From the NCBI GenBank assembly GCA_037013685.1, contig CM072891.1:15662501-15726500 (forward strand): a stretch of 64,000 nt of DNA. The letters are read 5' to 3'. The translations under genes and the position numbers were made by a program. Source of the DNA: Acridotheres tristis (lineage: Eukaryota > Chordata > Aves > Passeriformes > Sturnidae). The notes beneath the pieces were generated by a model. It was not told the DNA's origin. It made no database searches and saw nothing but the letters and a program-made list of their open reading frames with translations. Each line of letters begins with the position of its first letter. Position 1 is the stretch's first letter. This document shows, one piece after another, positions 13,701 through 25,277 of the stretch.

Positions 13701-15153
13701 CCCATAGCACTTTCCATCTCTCTTCATCATTTTGCTTTATGTCTTGCTCTAGAAGTTCTCCCATTTTTCTAGAATCATGCTACTCTTGTCAATGGACTAT
13801 CTCTGCAGCATGGATTTTACCTGTGTCTATTCATTTCCACTTCCTTAAATTTTCTTCTACCTGACACTGATTTATTGGGGGAAAATTCATTGATTTGTTC
13901 TTTGCAACCCCTGTGAAGAGATGATTCCATATTACTGTTACACAGAGTGGTTCTTCTAATAATTTTATTTTCTGGGACTCTGCTGAAACCTCTTTAATAT
14001 GTATACTAAAGAAAAAAATAAAATATGAGTGTAAGTATGGATGGAATGCTCCAGCCATCATTTTACTTAAAAATAACAATTGAGCATATGTGGAGTAGTA
14101 GAAAATCCTTTTTTTTTTTTTATTTTTTTTTTTTTTAAACACAATGCAAAAGGGAATTTTGGAGCAGAGGTGACATCGGGTTTATTACTGATATATTTAC
14201 ATGCAAGAGTATGTGTGTATGCATTTCCATTCCATTTCTAGAGTGGCTCTAGCTCTAGGACCAGCCTAGCAGCTATGGAACATTTTACTACCAGGGACTA
14301 CATGAGGAAAAAAACCTGCTTTTCTCTTTCAGTTCTAAAGGGATTCACAAGCACAACTTCCAGTTGTGAAGGCTGGAGGTTTTGGGTTTTTGGGGAAAGT
14401 ATTTTTAAGGGCAGTCTCTGCCGTTCTCTAAAAGTTGTTAAGAAGCCCACTGCTCATTTACAGCAGTGAGTCCTCCTGGGTAGGCTGGATTTTAAGGCAA
14501 ATTTTGACATGTATCTAGATGGAAAGGAGCAACATTATTTCACTGGAGAAACAGATTATCACACAGAGGTAACCTCCTCTGAATGGCTCACCAGCAAGCA
14601 CACTTCTGACTTGTGAATTAAACTAAATCTTCACTACAAATAAAGAAAAAATAGTGCATACATTGATACTCCTGGGGGCAAGCAAATGTAAAACCTAAAG
14701 AAATCTCAGAAATCTCTATGAGGACTAGAACTGGTAGTAATTACACATTTTGGCAGCTACCTAAAGCTGCACACAGCAGCCAACCTTAGAGCCTGCATCC
14801 AGCCATGGGCAGACGGCACTCAGCAATCCCAGCACTGAGTAATCACACCGTGAGAAATCAGCCTGGGAGCTCCATGTGCTGCTCTGCTAGGAATTGGATG
14901 ACAAATGATGATGATCAACCAGAAGATAAACAATAACAAGTGGGCTTAATGACAACATTACAAGATTCATTGGCACCAATACTTTCATTGCTCGCTGGCG
15001 CAGTCCCCTGGATATGCTGCATTGCTTGTGCCAAATTGGAATCCCCTCCACAATTACTTTTCTCTCTCGGTTATATTTGTCATCCATTTTGCTGCCCAAA
15101 AAGTAAATTTTTATTTTACCACCAAAAAAAGAGGCGTATTGTAAAACTTACTT
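10715..15153. other. Anonymous AT-rich unique DNA
   Basis: No gene or transposon is recognised. The stretch contains an A/C low-complexity patch (about 13457-13492, AAAAAC-like) and poly-T with one interruption (about 14108-14136). The stretch 12905-13090 has little repeat character and includes TAAT-core and palindromic AT motifs, the kind of composition seen in conserved noncoding elements, but that is an impression, not evidence. Confidence 0.55.
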
Positions 15154-15355
15154 TAGATGAGATAGTAAGACATAGACAGGCACGTTTTTAGAGTCTCCTA
15201 TATTTCTTTCCATTAAAAAACGTACATATACAAAGTTTTTAAAAGAAGGATTGAATAGATGAGATAGTAAGACATAGACAGACACATTTTTAAAGTCTCT
15301 TGTATTTCTTTCCATTAAAAAAGTACATATACAAAGCTTTTAAAAGAAGGGTTGA
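15154..15355. repeat. Tandem duplication, about 102-bp unit, two copies
   Basis: The sequence beginning 'tagatgagatagtaagac' at 15154 starts again at 15256, and the two copies align along their whole length to 'aaaagaaggRttgaa'. Differences are a handful of substitutions (for example g/a in 'acagRcac', c/t in 'gtctcYt') and one or two single-base indels, so the copies are roughly 90-95% identical by eye. The unit is AT-rich, has no open frame carried through both copies and matches no transposon I know. It looks like a simple local duplication old enough to have collected changes. Confidence 0.95.
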
Positions 15356-15359
15356 ATTA

Positions 15360-18300
15360 GCGAATATGTTTGATATTGAAATCTCTATGCTAAAGATGAC
15401 ACCAATCCGAGTGAGATGTGGCATTGTGTCCATGTAATTGCAGTGGCCAGAAGCTTGGGGCGATGGGCTGAGATGCTTTCTTTGGAAGGGAGATCAAGGA
15501 CTCAAGAGTGGAAAGATGCAGATGGCAGAAAAATCTGGGCGAGGTGCCCATATGGCAATGTAAGGAGAAGTGATGCATTAGTGCTTTTGGGAGTCCATCC
15601 TTCAGTTTAGTGCCCTGGCTCCATCAAATTGTTAAGCCAAAAAATCACCAACTGCAAATGTGAGCATTATTATGAAATACACATGAAGTTGAAATTGCTG
15701 ACTATAAACATGCATACATCACTGCTTTATGTTTTGCAACATATGCTTGTAAAATTAATTATAAAGCTATATACAGTAAATACACAAAAAAGTATATGTG
15801 AGGAAGAAAAGAAATCAAACATAAAAATTCCTTCTCAGCCTTGGAGATGTGGTGAGCACCCAGCAAAATAACTTTTTAGCTAAATTTCTCAGTAATACCT
15901 GCATTGAATATTTTGCACAGAATCTCAAACCACCTGAAATTTTAGTTCTTGAAAAGTTTCTCAGCATCTCAATCTAAACCCATGAAATCTCATTAAAAGG
16001 GTGATGTTGATCACAGCTGGGTGTCTGAACTTCCTTTCTATTTTCTGCTTGTTACTGCCTTTCTTATGTTTTTCTTACTCTGGAAACCACAAGAGCCTTG
16101 AACCATTGTCATATTTATATTGTCTCTAACTTTACGAGGGCAACACTGGTTGAGTTTTGGTTTATTTTTGTGATCACTGTGGAATAGAATAATTTCAGGC
16201 TTGTCATTCACCTAGCATATTGCTCACAAAATACCTGAATTTTCCTAATGTGAGTTTCATGGTATTTCATTGCAGAGTCTACTAGATGCAGTGAAATGCA
16301 TGTATGAATAACAAGTCCTTCAAGAGAAGCTTGGTTGGTATTTATAGCAGAAATATGTATCCATATAGGTGGATTATTTTCCTTATTTATTTTCCTCTGG
16401 GAAACATCCATTTTTTATGCTGTGTTAACTGGGAAGCTGTTTGGTACTCAGGACATAAAATCAACTTACTCAATATGGCTGATGTTCTCAATTTTAAACA
16501 CACGGTGTCCACCTGTGTCCTTACACCAAAGCATATTTATAGAGAAGGTTTTCTTGTACTAGCTTCATTTTTGAGGTTGCTTCTGAGAAATTATTCCAAA
16601 TGAATTAAAAATTAACTCATTAGAACAAAAAGAATTCAGAGTAAATCACCTCCCTCCTGTCTCTCTCTCTTTCAAGTAAGAGCATACTTCTAGGCCAGCA
16701 ACTTCTTGCTATAAGCTTGAGTCTTTTCTAAGGATGTCAGATGATTAAGATCCGTGATCCTGAGCTACAGAAGACTGCTGTAACATTACACAAAAAATGA
16801 ACGGTAAAAAATACTGGAATAATGAAAATGGAGAGACTTAATGCATCAAGTTGTAGGACAAGGGAAAAAACGTTCTCTTATAAGCTGCAGCGTCTTTAGT
16901 CGAAAAGGAGTTGGCAGAAAGAAATAGGTGTACAAATTTACCAGAAGATGATTATGAGTTATGAATGTGATATACCTGAGATAAAGGTCAATACACTTCT
17001 GAGATGCTTGAGGCAAAGTGCAGATAGGAAAACAGAAGTGTTGTTGTACAACATCAGCAGCAAGACCTTACAGGGAAGGCTGTGTGCACCTGTGATTACT
17101 GTGATAAAAAAAGATGAGCTTAACCTGGGACAGACATGTTAAGTGCTATTAGGGTAACTGAGACATGGAGAGGCTGAAAAGAAATACACCTAAGGAGGAA
17201 ATAAGAAAATTTTATTTGAGGGATATATCCCTGGAGCACACCATCCAGTCTTAGAAGAGCTCTCCAAATAATAATAATAAAGAAAAGACAGTCCTGTTGT
17301 CTCATACATTCCACAGACAGGGGGTGTGGTGAAAATGCTGGCATGCACTTCACTCACAAGAGAGGGACGAGGACGTATTTTACTGACATAAACCAGTCTG
17401 TTAATGACACTCAGTGTTAAATGTGAATGTGGTTTAACAAAACTCCATGGCAGGGTGTACCAGGATATTGTGGTGGGTCTGGATGCACTCATGCTTATGG
17501 CTTTAAGCAGGAAAGGGGGAGAGAACACTTGTTTTTGTGAGTTTGCATTTAGTTTAATACTGATTTAAATTAGGTAAGCCAACCATGAACTACTAAAGTT
17601 TGGTAGCATGTGAAAATATTGTTCCAGTCATGTAAGGTCTGGTCACCTCTTTATTTGCTTATATATTTATTTTGTTTTTACATATATTACTGTTGATATT
17701 TCTTGAATACAGAATTCATATACTTCACCAAATGGTAAGGAGTTAAAAAGTTAATATCTTTCATGTACAGATCACCAGTTTCCAAAGGAACTTGAAACCA
17801 TTATAAATGATGCTAATTTAACTAAACTTACCACGGTAATTTCCCTCCTTTTGAGTTTTGTATTTGATAATATTAAATGACACAGAATAGACCTAATGCT
17901 AGAATACAGAACATAGTCCAAGCAAGTAGTTTCAATAAGTTTTTGTTATGAAGAATTAATGATAATAAAAGTAAAAACTGATGCTCTATACATTACAATT
18001 TACAAATTATCCAATTTCCAGACTTCTCACTTGACATAAATTATCTTAGAAAGGGATCAGCAAGAGCATCAAATACTGCTTTAATTCATTAATACCTGAA
18101 AATAAACAGACTTGTAATATTTTGGAAAGTAAGTACAAAGATAAAGCAGTTTTTGCTTATTGCAATTACTTTTGATAATAATATACATGATATTGAAATA
18201 CTGCCTTTTTCTCCTCTTGTTCCATACATATATTTTTTACATACATTTATTTTAGGCATAAATTTATTTCTTATTTACCCATGTGCTATTATTTATATAT

Positions 18301-19880
18301 CTATTACCTTTATATTTTCTTATAAATTTATTCATTTTTATACATACACTTATTTTATTTTAATTTGCTATACCTGCACCCATATTTTTTACTGCAACAT
18401 ACTAGCCATGAAGCAACACCTGGAAGTTTACCCAAATAAGCCACAAAAAAGGGTACATTAATGTTAAATGCTCAGTGAAATATAGAAATGTGGTTCATAC
18501 AGTTGTTTAACAAGAATATCAAGTGCACCATTTTTCCTACCATTTGAGACTTTGGGAGTCTGTGCATGGAACAGCTGTTACACTGAAATGCTGGATCAGC
18601 AGCACAAGACATGGCCAGCAGGTAAAAAAGCTTTGCCTTTGTGATCATCACAAACAAAAGCTGCAAACAGTAAATGTTAATTTATTGATGGTGTGCAACA
18701 GATAATTGAAATGAACTCTTACGTGATTGTGCCTTTCAAATGGCTCTCATTTGACAAATATATATTTTGGCTGGCAACTGGTCTTTGGACATTAATAGCT
18801 TCGTTTCAGTTAAAAAGAGAAATAACACATAAATCGCCAATCTTCAGACTAAAATGTCTTTTAGTCCACTTGAATTCGAGAGGGGGAGCCCTCCTGGGCT
18901 GAAATCTCAGTTTTATCAGTATGATATAAACCAGCTAAGTGAAATTATGTTTGGTTTTAGATTTCCAGTTAGAAAAATTAAATCTAGGTGTTCTTAATTA
19001 AGTACAGTCTTTATTAAGGAGTGGATTAGAGTAGCATTTGGCATGTCTAGAAAAGGGATTTCTGTTATAGGGTTTAATTAAAAGTGTTATCTTTGTAATA
19101 AATCAAGAGAACTGAGTAAGGTATTTGGTATTCATACAAAACAATGCCATTAAAAGATCAATGACTACAAATCAAAATTATTAAAATCAGAAAATGAAGA
19201 AATTATGATAAGCCCCACTTTTTTCTTTTTTCACATACACTAGGATAGAATTTGCAGTAAGGGAACTGCATGCTACTCAACTGAATCCTTATTTTTATGA
19301 GTGCATAAATGGGAAAACATAAAACACCTGCCATTTACGTCTGTAACTAATTTGCTGCTAGCTACCCAAAGACATCATTAAATATGAATTTTGCTTACTT
19401 TCTCAGTCATACTTTCCTTTTTTATTTTTAAATCTCTTGCTAAAAAAAAAAAAATAATAACAGCATCTTTAAATGCCCTGAGACAGTTAAAATATATCAG
19501 TGTATGGGCATGCTAATTATTCCCATTTTCCCAGCTGAAACATAGGTTTGTAGTTGGTTTTAATGTACTCCTAAATGCCATGTGCTAAATGTTAAAGCAA
19601 CAATTCTCTTCCACTGTAAAGAAGATGGGAAAATGCTTTTTTGTAAATCATTTGCAATTTAGTTAGATTAAACTCGCCTTTATTCCTGTAGTTAAGCATC
19701 ATTTCAAGTATTTATTGTGGGACAAAGAGATGCATAATGAGAAAAAAAAAAGCTAGGAGAGAGTAGAGAAGGAAAGAAAACAAAGGAACTAGAAAAATTC
19801 TGTCTGGTGGATTACCATCTGTCAGATTCTTGTCCCTGTTTCTCCTCTTGGAATTGTGCAGCTTTTACTGTTTTAGTGCA
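15360..19880. other. Anonymous AT-rich unique DNA
   Basis: No gene is recognised. The longest frames are 112 codons (17190-17528, minus), 102 codons (18153-18461, plus, in a very AT-rich tract whose translation is only Ile/Phe/Tyr-rich sequence) and 99 codons (16304-16603, plus). None has a recognisable motif. Short simple tracts include (CT)n near 16662-16671 and an A run at 19441-19454. The DNA at 16930-17540 is somewhat more GC-balanced and repeat-free, but I cannot assign it. Confidence 0.55.
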
Positions 19881-20632
19881 CAGGACCAGAGAATGGCTGG
19901 GATTGGAAGGCAGCTCTGGAGATCATCTAACCCATGGCTAAAGCAGATTCACCCAGAGCAGGTTGTACAGGACTGGGGCCAGGTGGGATTGAACATTTCC
20001 AGAGGAGGAGACTCCACAGCCTCCCTGGGCAGCCTGTTCCCGTGCTCTGCCACCCTCAAAGTGAAGGCTTTTCTCCTCATATTTATAGGAAACATCCTAT
20101 GCTGCACTTTTTTTGCCCATTACCCCTTGTTCTGTAGCTGGGCACCTCTGGAAAGAGACTGGCTCCATCCCCGTGGCACTTGCCCTTCAGGTATTTGTGT
20201 ACAGGGACAAATCCCTGCTCAGTCCTCTCTCCCTGAGGCTGAGCAAGCCCAGCTCCTTGTAAGAGAGATGCTTTAATCATCCCTGTAACCCTCCACTGAA
20301 CCTTCTCCATCATCTCCAAGTCTCTCCTGTCCTGAGGAGTGCAGACCTGGACACAGCACTGCAGATGTGCCCCCCTGGGCTGAGAGGAGGGGCAGGATCA
20401 GCTCTGTGAGCTGCTCCTAGAGCACCCCAGGGTCAGGGTGCACACCAGCAGGACCCGTTCTGTGCAGAGCTAACTTCCAGCAGCTCAGCCCCAAGCCTGC
20501 CTTGGTGCATGGGGTTATTCTTCTCCAGGTGCAGGACTCTGCATTTGCCTCTCTTGAACTTCTTTAGATTCCTCTGTGCCCCACTCTCCGACCTGTCCAG
20601 ATCCTCCAGAAGGGCAGCACAGCCTTCGGGTA
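19881..20632 (-). mobile_element. CR1 LINE 3'-terminal fragment, about 750 bp
   Basis: Read on the plus strand this follows the reverse complement of the avian CR1 3' end in order: the '...aatggctgggattggaagg...gatcatctaaccca' end, then 'ctccctgggcagcctgttcc', 'tgctctgccaccctca', 'cccattaccccttgttctg', 'tggaaagagactggctccat', 'aagcccagctcctt', 'ggacacagcactgcagatgtg', 'gaggggcaggatca', 'tgcatggggttattcttctcc', and 'ggcagcacagccttcggg'. The element's 3' end is therefore near 19881 and its 5' truncation near 20632. The ATTCTATG tail is mostly eroded at 19881. CR1 normally encodes an endonuclease/reverse transcriptase; only the 3'-terminal part remains, so this copy cannot move itself. It accounts for the 148-codon plus-strand frame at 19830-20276 and its neighbours, which are antisense artefacts. 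It is one of the largest GC-rich patches in the window. Confidence 0.95.
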
Positions 20633-20639
20633 CATTTTA

Positions 20640-21457
20640 CCTCTAAGCAGGAGAGATTTCACTTGGTGCTATTTAGTGTTACTGTGGTGTATCTGGCCTC
20701 ACAGTAAGACCCATGAGGATAAATGAGTAGTGATGATGCCTTAAACCAAATAAACCTGAGCCTTTCTGCATTCACACATCAATGTTTACTTTGAATTGGC
20801 AGCTCTTGTCAGTTCCTTCCAAGAGAGTCTGCCAGAGTAAGAATTATTAGAATTATTTCTGGTGCTATTGCTTCTAGACTTCACTATTATTTTAATGAAT
20901 GTATTCAAATCTAGTTCTAATCAACTTGTAGTGCTGTTCCATTTAGAATATAACCACTGCTAGAGAAAGGTAATGTAAATCTATTTTTGGTATCTTCATA
21001 CTACATAGCAGTCAGAAAAATTACATAGTTTAAGGCCTGTATTAGACAGGGAGGAGGAATAAACCTTGGAGGGAGCAATAAACACCAGAGAACTAGGTCT
21101 GGCAACAGAAAAATGGAATGAGAATAATTTTACCTTGACCTACAAAATTTAATTAGAATGACTGTATGAATTTCAATGCTCATGGTTCAAAAATGTTTTC
21201 TCTGCTATCATATGAAATATTTGTCTTATCAGCATGTTTTCTGTTGTCCTTTCCATACTTTCAAATACAATACTCTTCAAAACCAAAGCCATTTAAAAGA
21301 AGATTTTTTTTCATACTAGATGTCATTTGTTTTTGAAATGTCTCAACTTTTCTAATGTCTTAACTTTTCAAACGTAATTATTCAAATTTTTTTCTCAAAT
21401 AAACCAAAATATAAAACTAAAACTGCAAGTGGTTTCTTGAGTTGGGTTTTTTGGGTT

Positions 21458-21501
<44 letters not shown>

Positions 21502-24500
21502 AAATTAGATTAAAAGAAAACAAAATTAAAAGATTGGTTTAGTTTGCTATCATCACACCTACTGACTTCTATCTATAACTGCACTTGAAATTTAGGATTC
21601 ACTCCAAACAAGGTGGTTATTTGGCAATATCTGTCACAGAAAGCATGGGTTTTTTAAAGCATAAGATGTATAATTCAATAAGATGTAGGAATGTTTTCAG
21701 AAGAATATTAGATCACCCAGATATTGGAACACAAACAAATATAGCATATTTTCTATAGTAGCTATTTTGGAATCATGCTTAGTCTAAAAGTCTATATAGC
21801 AGGCTTAAAATTATCTAGCAAAATCAAAACAATTAATGACGAGTTTGTAATCCTAAGGAACTATGCAGTTCTAGTGAAAAGATGTTTTGTTGGAAAGTTC
21901 CAAACAGTCACATTTGTTCATTCATATTATAGTAATAATATTTTTTATATGTCTGTAATTTTTGTCCAAGTGTTTAAAAAACTTATTTAAGTAAAGCTTT
22001 CAAATATGTGTCTACAACAGATTGCTCAATCATTTTTAGATAGAGCAAGCCAAGGTTTTTTTTTCATGTGGGACTTTAGAATACATAAAATAAAGGAGAA
22101 AAAAAAAGAGTTTTCACATGCAAGGCATCATCTTTTTAAGGGTAAATTGGAAAAACTTCTTTCCCTGGAGCTCCCTTAGCCCTTGGTTTCAGACAATGTT
22201 TTAAGCTACTCTCTCAGGTTAATTTCCCACAAAGTGGAAGTGCAAGGTGAAGAAATAGACTTTACAATTGGTCAGGAAAATAAACTCAGGCAGACTTTTA
22301 AGCAAGCCAAAAGTCCTGCATATACAGGGTCTAATCCTGGTCTCCTCAAGTGACTGCCAATTTTCCTCTGGCTTCACTGAGACACACAGTGCAAACTCAG
22401 CTTTATAAAGAATCCGGAGAAAGTCCAAGCACTTTTTTTTTTTTTTTTTTTAAACCAAAGGATTTCATAAGCAGAACTTTTATCCTAGGCTGGCTGTTTC
22501 AATAGGACTTATATGTATAAAGACTTTCTGTGCTGAAGATAGTCCCTAAAAGTATAATCCCTGCTGAGCAAGCTGGCTAGGGGAAGCTGCCCCCCTGTCT
22601 GTAGTTCTCAGCAGGCATGCAATTTAAACACTGGGGAGTTTAGGAACTCTTTGTAACACTGTGCATTCTTCTCCAAAGAGCTTAGAAGTGCAAAGCCAGT
22701 GAATGTAACCTGTCCTCTGTTAATACTGCACTTTGGTGTGCTTCAATTGCATTTTACTTTTCCTCCCCTGTTTTCCCTTCAAAAAAAAAAAAAAAAAGAA
22801 AGAAAGAAGAACTAAATCCCTGTGAATATAGGAAATCTTCTTTTTCATAGACAAATAGACCCATGAATAACAAAGGTTTGAAGTAAATTTCTGAAAATGT
22901 ACCCTGCCAGAATTTTCCAGAACACTTCAAAGTGAGGCAAATTACTTTTTACATGCTGTTCAGAAACAGATACTAAAAAATAAAATCTATCTTTCTCAAA
23001 ACTCCTGTGTGTCTGTAAGAGGTAGTTGAAAATGATGAAATTGTGTTACCTGATGAAGAAGAAATTAGCAAAAATTGTCATGGGATGTTTACCATGTTGT
23101 CATTAGGAAAATACAATAGAGTCGTTTCTGCTAAATGTGTTATTGCTACTGTTTTCAGTACACATGGGTATTGTAAAAACCCAAGTTTTATTTCTTTGTC
23201 TGGAAATCATAACAAGGTTTTTGGTATTTGTTTCTTCTTTTATTAGGAGGGAAAATACCCTGAAATGCGGGATTCTAAAGTCAATTACACTTATTTGGAG
23301 TTAGCTCTTTAATTTGTAATATGACTTACAGTAAATCTATTTAATCACCCTATAAATGTCTAAATAAAGACACTATCCCGCTCGAGTTTGCTAGCCAAAA
23401 TGTAATTATAATTACCATATTTCATTTTTTCACTTTGCTTATTCAGTGTCCATTGATTTTGGACTGAGCCATCATCTCTGGACATTTTCTCTGTGTTTAG
23501 TTAGAAACAGCTTAAGGTTTTCTTGGGAGACATCAGCAGCAAAGGAATCAGTGAGATCTGCTTCAGGCTAGACTTTGAAAGTGAGAAATACTATTCATGC
23601 TAGTTGCTTATTACTAAAATGTTTTTATGTCTCATGTATTATATTAACAGCATGGATTAGATGGATGGATTCCAAGTTAAGTTCTAGGATGCACAGAATT
23701 CCAGGCTTCTAGATATCTGGGTTTCTGCTTCAAAAGATGAAGATATGATGTATTGTATTTGCTGATACACCTGTAAACAGAAAACGTGCAGTAGTTAATT
23801 CAACTTTTCTTTAGAAAATTGAGGCAGATTAGAGTTGTGCTTTGATTTTTCCAAACACGTTCAAATTTGAACAGAGTATTTTTTCATTTTTTTTTCAAAA
23901 AGTCCATATTATTATTTACTTTGACACTAATAACTATTATTTTTCTCTTTTTTTTTTTTTTTTTGAAGCGTTTCATTCCTTCGTATAGTTTGCCATATTC
24001 TAGATTCCAGAACAGAGGTTCAACTACCACAAAACAGTGACATGTTGATAGTTATGCTAGTGGCACGATTTACCATGTTGCAAAAAGAGGAAAATTGCTA
24101 ACCTTCAGTTATGCAGCAGGAAGATTGCAACAAATACCACCATAAAACAAATCATTAAGTCTTTTTTCATAACAAAAAAAAATGACAGGAAACTGAATTC
24201 TTGTTTATTGCAGATGTTAGTGTTAGATGATTATTAGATGAAGGCCTGTTTAGTTTTAAAAATTGGAGAAAATTAGCAATGTTGTAAAAAATGACAAGAT
24301 ACCACAACCTTCCTTGCACTTTTGCATGTTCTTTTAATTAAGAAAGAATAAAATCCCAATTTGATTTCCAAAGAAATAGTCAAGGAAGCATGGATGGAAA
24401 TCCAGTACAAGTTTCAAATCAGTCCATGTGCATGAACAGACTTTTGTGAAAACGTAAGAACACACAACTGCATGACAGAGCTCTAAATCTATATCTCTTC

Positions 24501-25187
24501 ATAAACCTTCCTTTTCACAGAAAGCTTGAAGCCCACTGGGCTATTTCCTGACCTCAAATGCTGCAAACTGACTCCCAGCTATAGTGAGTCACTCTGGCCA
24601 TGTGGCTTAGCCATCCTCATGTTTATTCTTCCTCTCCAAAGTGCCTGTCCTAATGTCTGTTCTACAAGATGAATCAATCCCCGTGGAACAGATGTGAACA
24701 CTCGTGCTGTGCACCATTTGGAGAGGGTAGAAGGGGTTGGATTAGCTGCAAAGGTCAGGGCAAAGAAAGAATTATAGTTGCCATGGACTCACTAGTAGAC
24801 CTATTTTTATTTTTTATTTCATCTTAGGTAGTTTAATCACCAGCTTTAACCTTTGCAAAGAAGCAGAAGTGGACCCTCCTATTTTATGCAAAAGAATGTC
24901 AGACTTGCAAAAGAGTAATGGGGAAATAGATTTTTCCTTCTGCAAATTTAAACAGAAGTAGAAGGTTGCTAGGTAGAATAACCAGGGACCATGACAACTT
25001 AGAAAGTCTTCACAGGTGAGCCACACTGGTTTATCCAATTTGAAGCTTTCACCTTAATCCTTCTGCTCAGTGGTTCTTAACACAATGTGACTGCAAGCTG
25101 TGAAACATTTACTTGTGCTTTACTTTTCCAACTTATTTTGCAGTGTAAAAACCAGGTCTCTGATACATAATACCCTTCCATTTAGCT
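20640..25187. other. Anonymous AT-rich unique DNA with homopolymer runs
   Basis: No gene is recognised. Homopolymers are frequent: T at 22433-22451, A near 22783-22797 followed by GAAA repeats, and T near 23949-23964. The segment 23385-23480 lacks repeats and carries a perfect 14-bp palindrome of two TAATTA-type homeodomain cores (23402-23415). The longest frame is about 74 codons. The region could be intergenic or a long intron. Confidence 0.55.
21459..21499. repeat. Poly-T run of 41 bases
   Basis: An uninterrupted T homopolymer of 41 bases, preceded by a GGGTTTTTTGGGTTG stretch. It is by far the longest homopolymer in the window. On the minus strand it is a poly(A) tract, but the sequence that would lie upstream of that tail (plus positions just after 21499) shows no LINE or gene-like retrocopy I recognise. 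The true length is uncertain because sequencing and assembly slip on such runs. Confidence 0.97.
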
Positions 25188-25277
25188 AAAAAAAACAAAA
25201 CAAAACAAAACAAAAAACCAAACAAAAAACCACAAAAACCAAAACCCAGAAACAAATAAACAAACAAACAAACAAAA
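25188..25277. repeat. A/C-rich simple repeat, (AAAAC)n to (AAAC)n
   Basis: About 90 bp of AAAAC and AAAC units with interruptions: AAAAC x4-5 at the left, a mixed middle with 'accaaac' pieces, and clean CAAA x4-5 near 25258-25276. This is a compound microsatellite, possibly grown from a poly(A) tail, with no identifiable retrocopy on its left. Confidence 0.95.

Noticed and set aside
18153..18461. 102-codon plus-strand frame, apparently a membrane protein
   Set aside because: The hydrophobic Ile/Phe/Tyr run simply reflects translation of T- and AT-rich DNA, and it opens on a non-ATG codon in a low-complexity stretch.
19830..20276. 148-codon plus-strand open frame as a gene
   Set aside because: Most of it lies on the antisense strand of a CR1 LINE 3' end; the stop-poor stretch is a by-product of the repeat.
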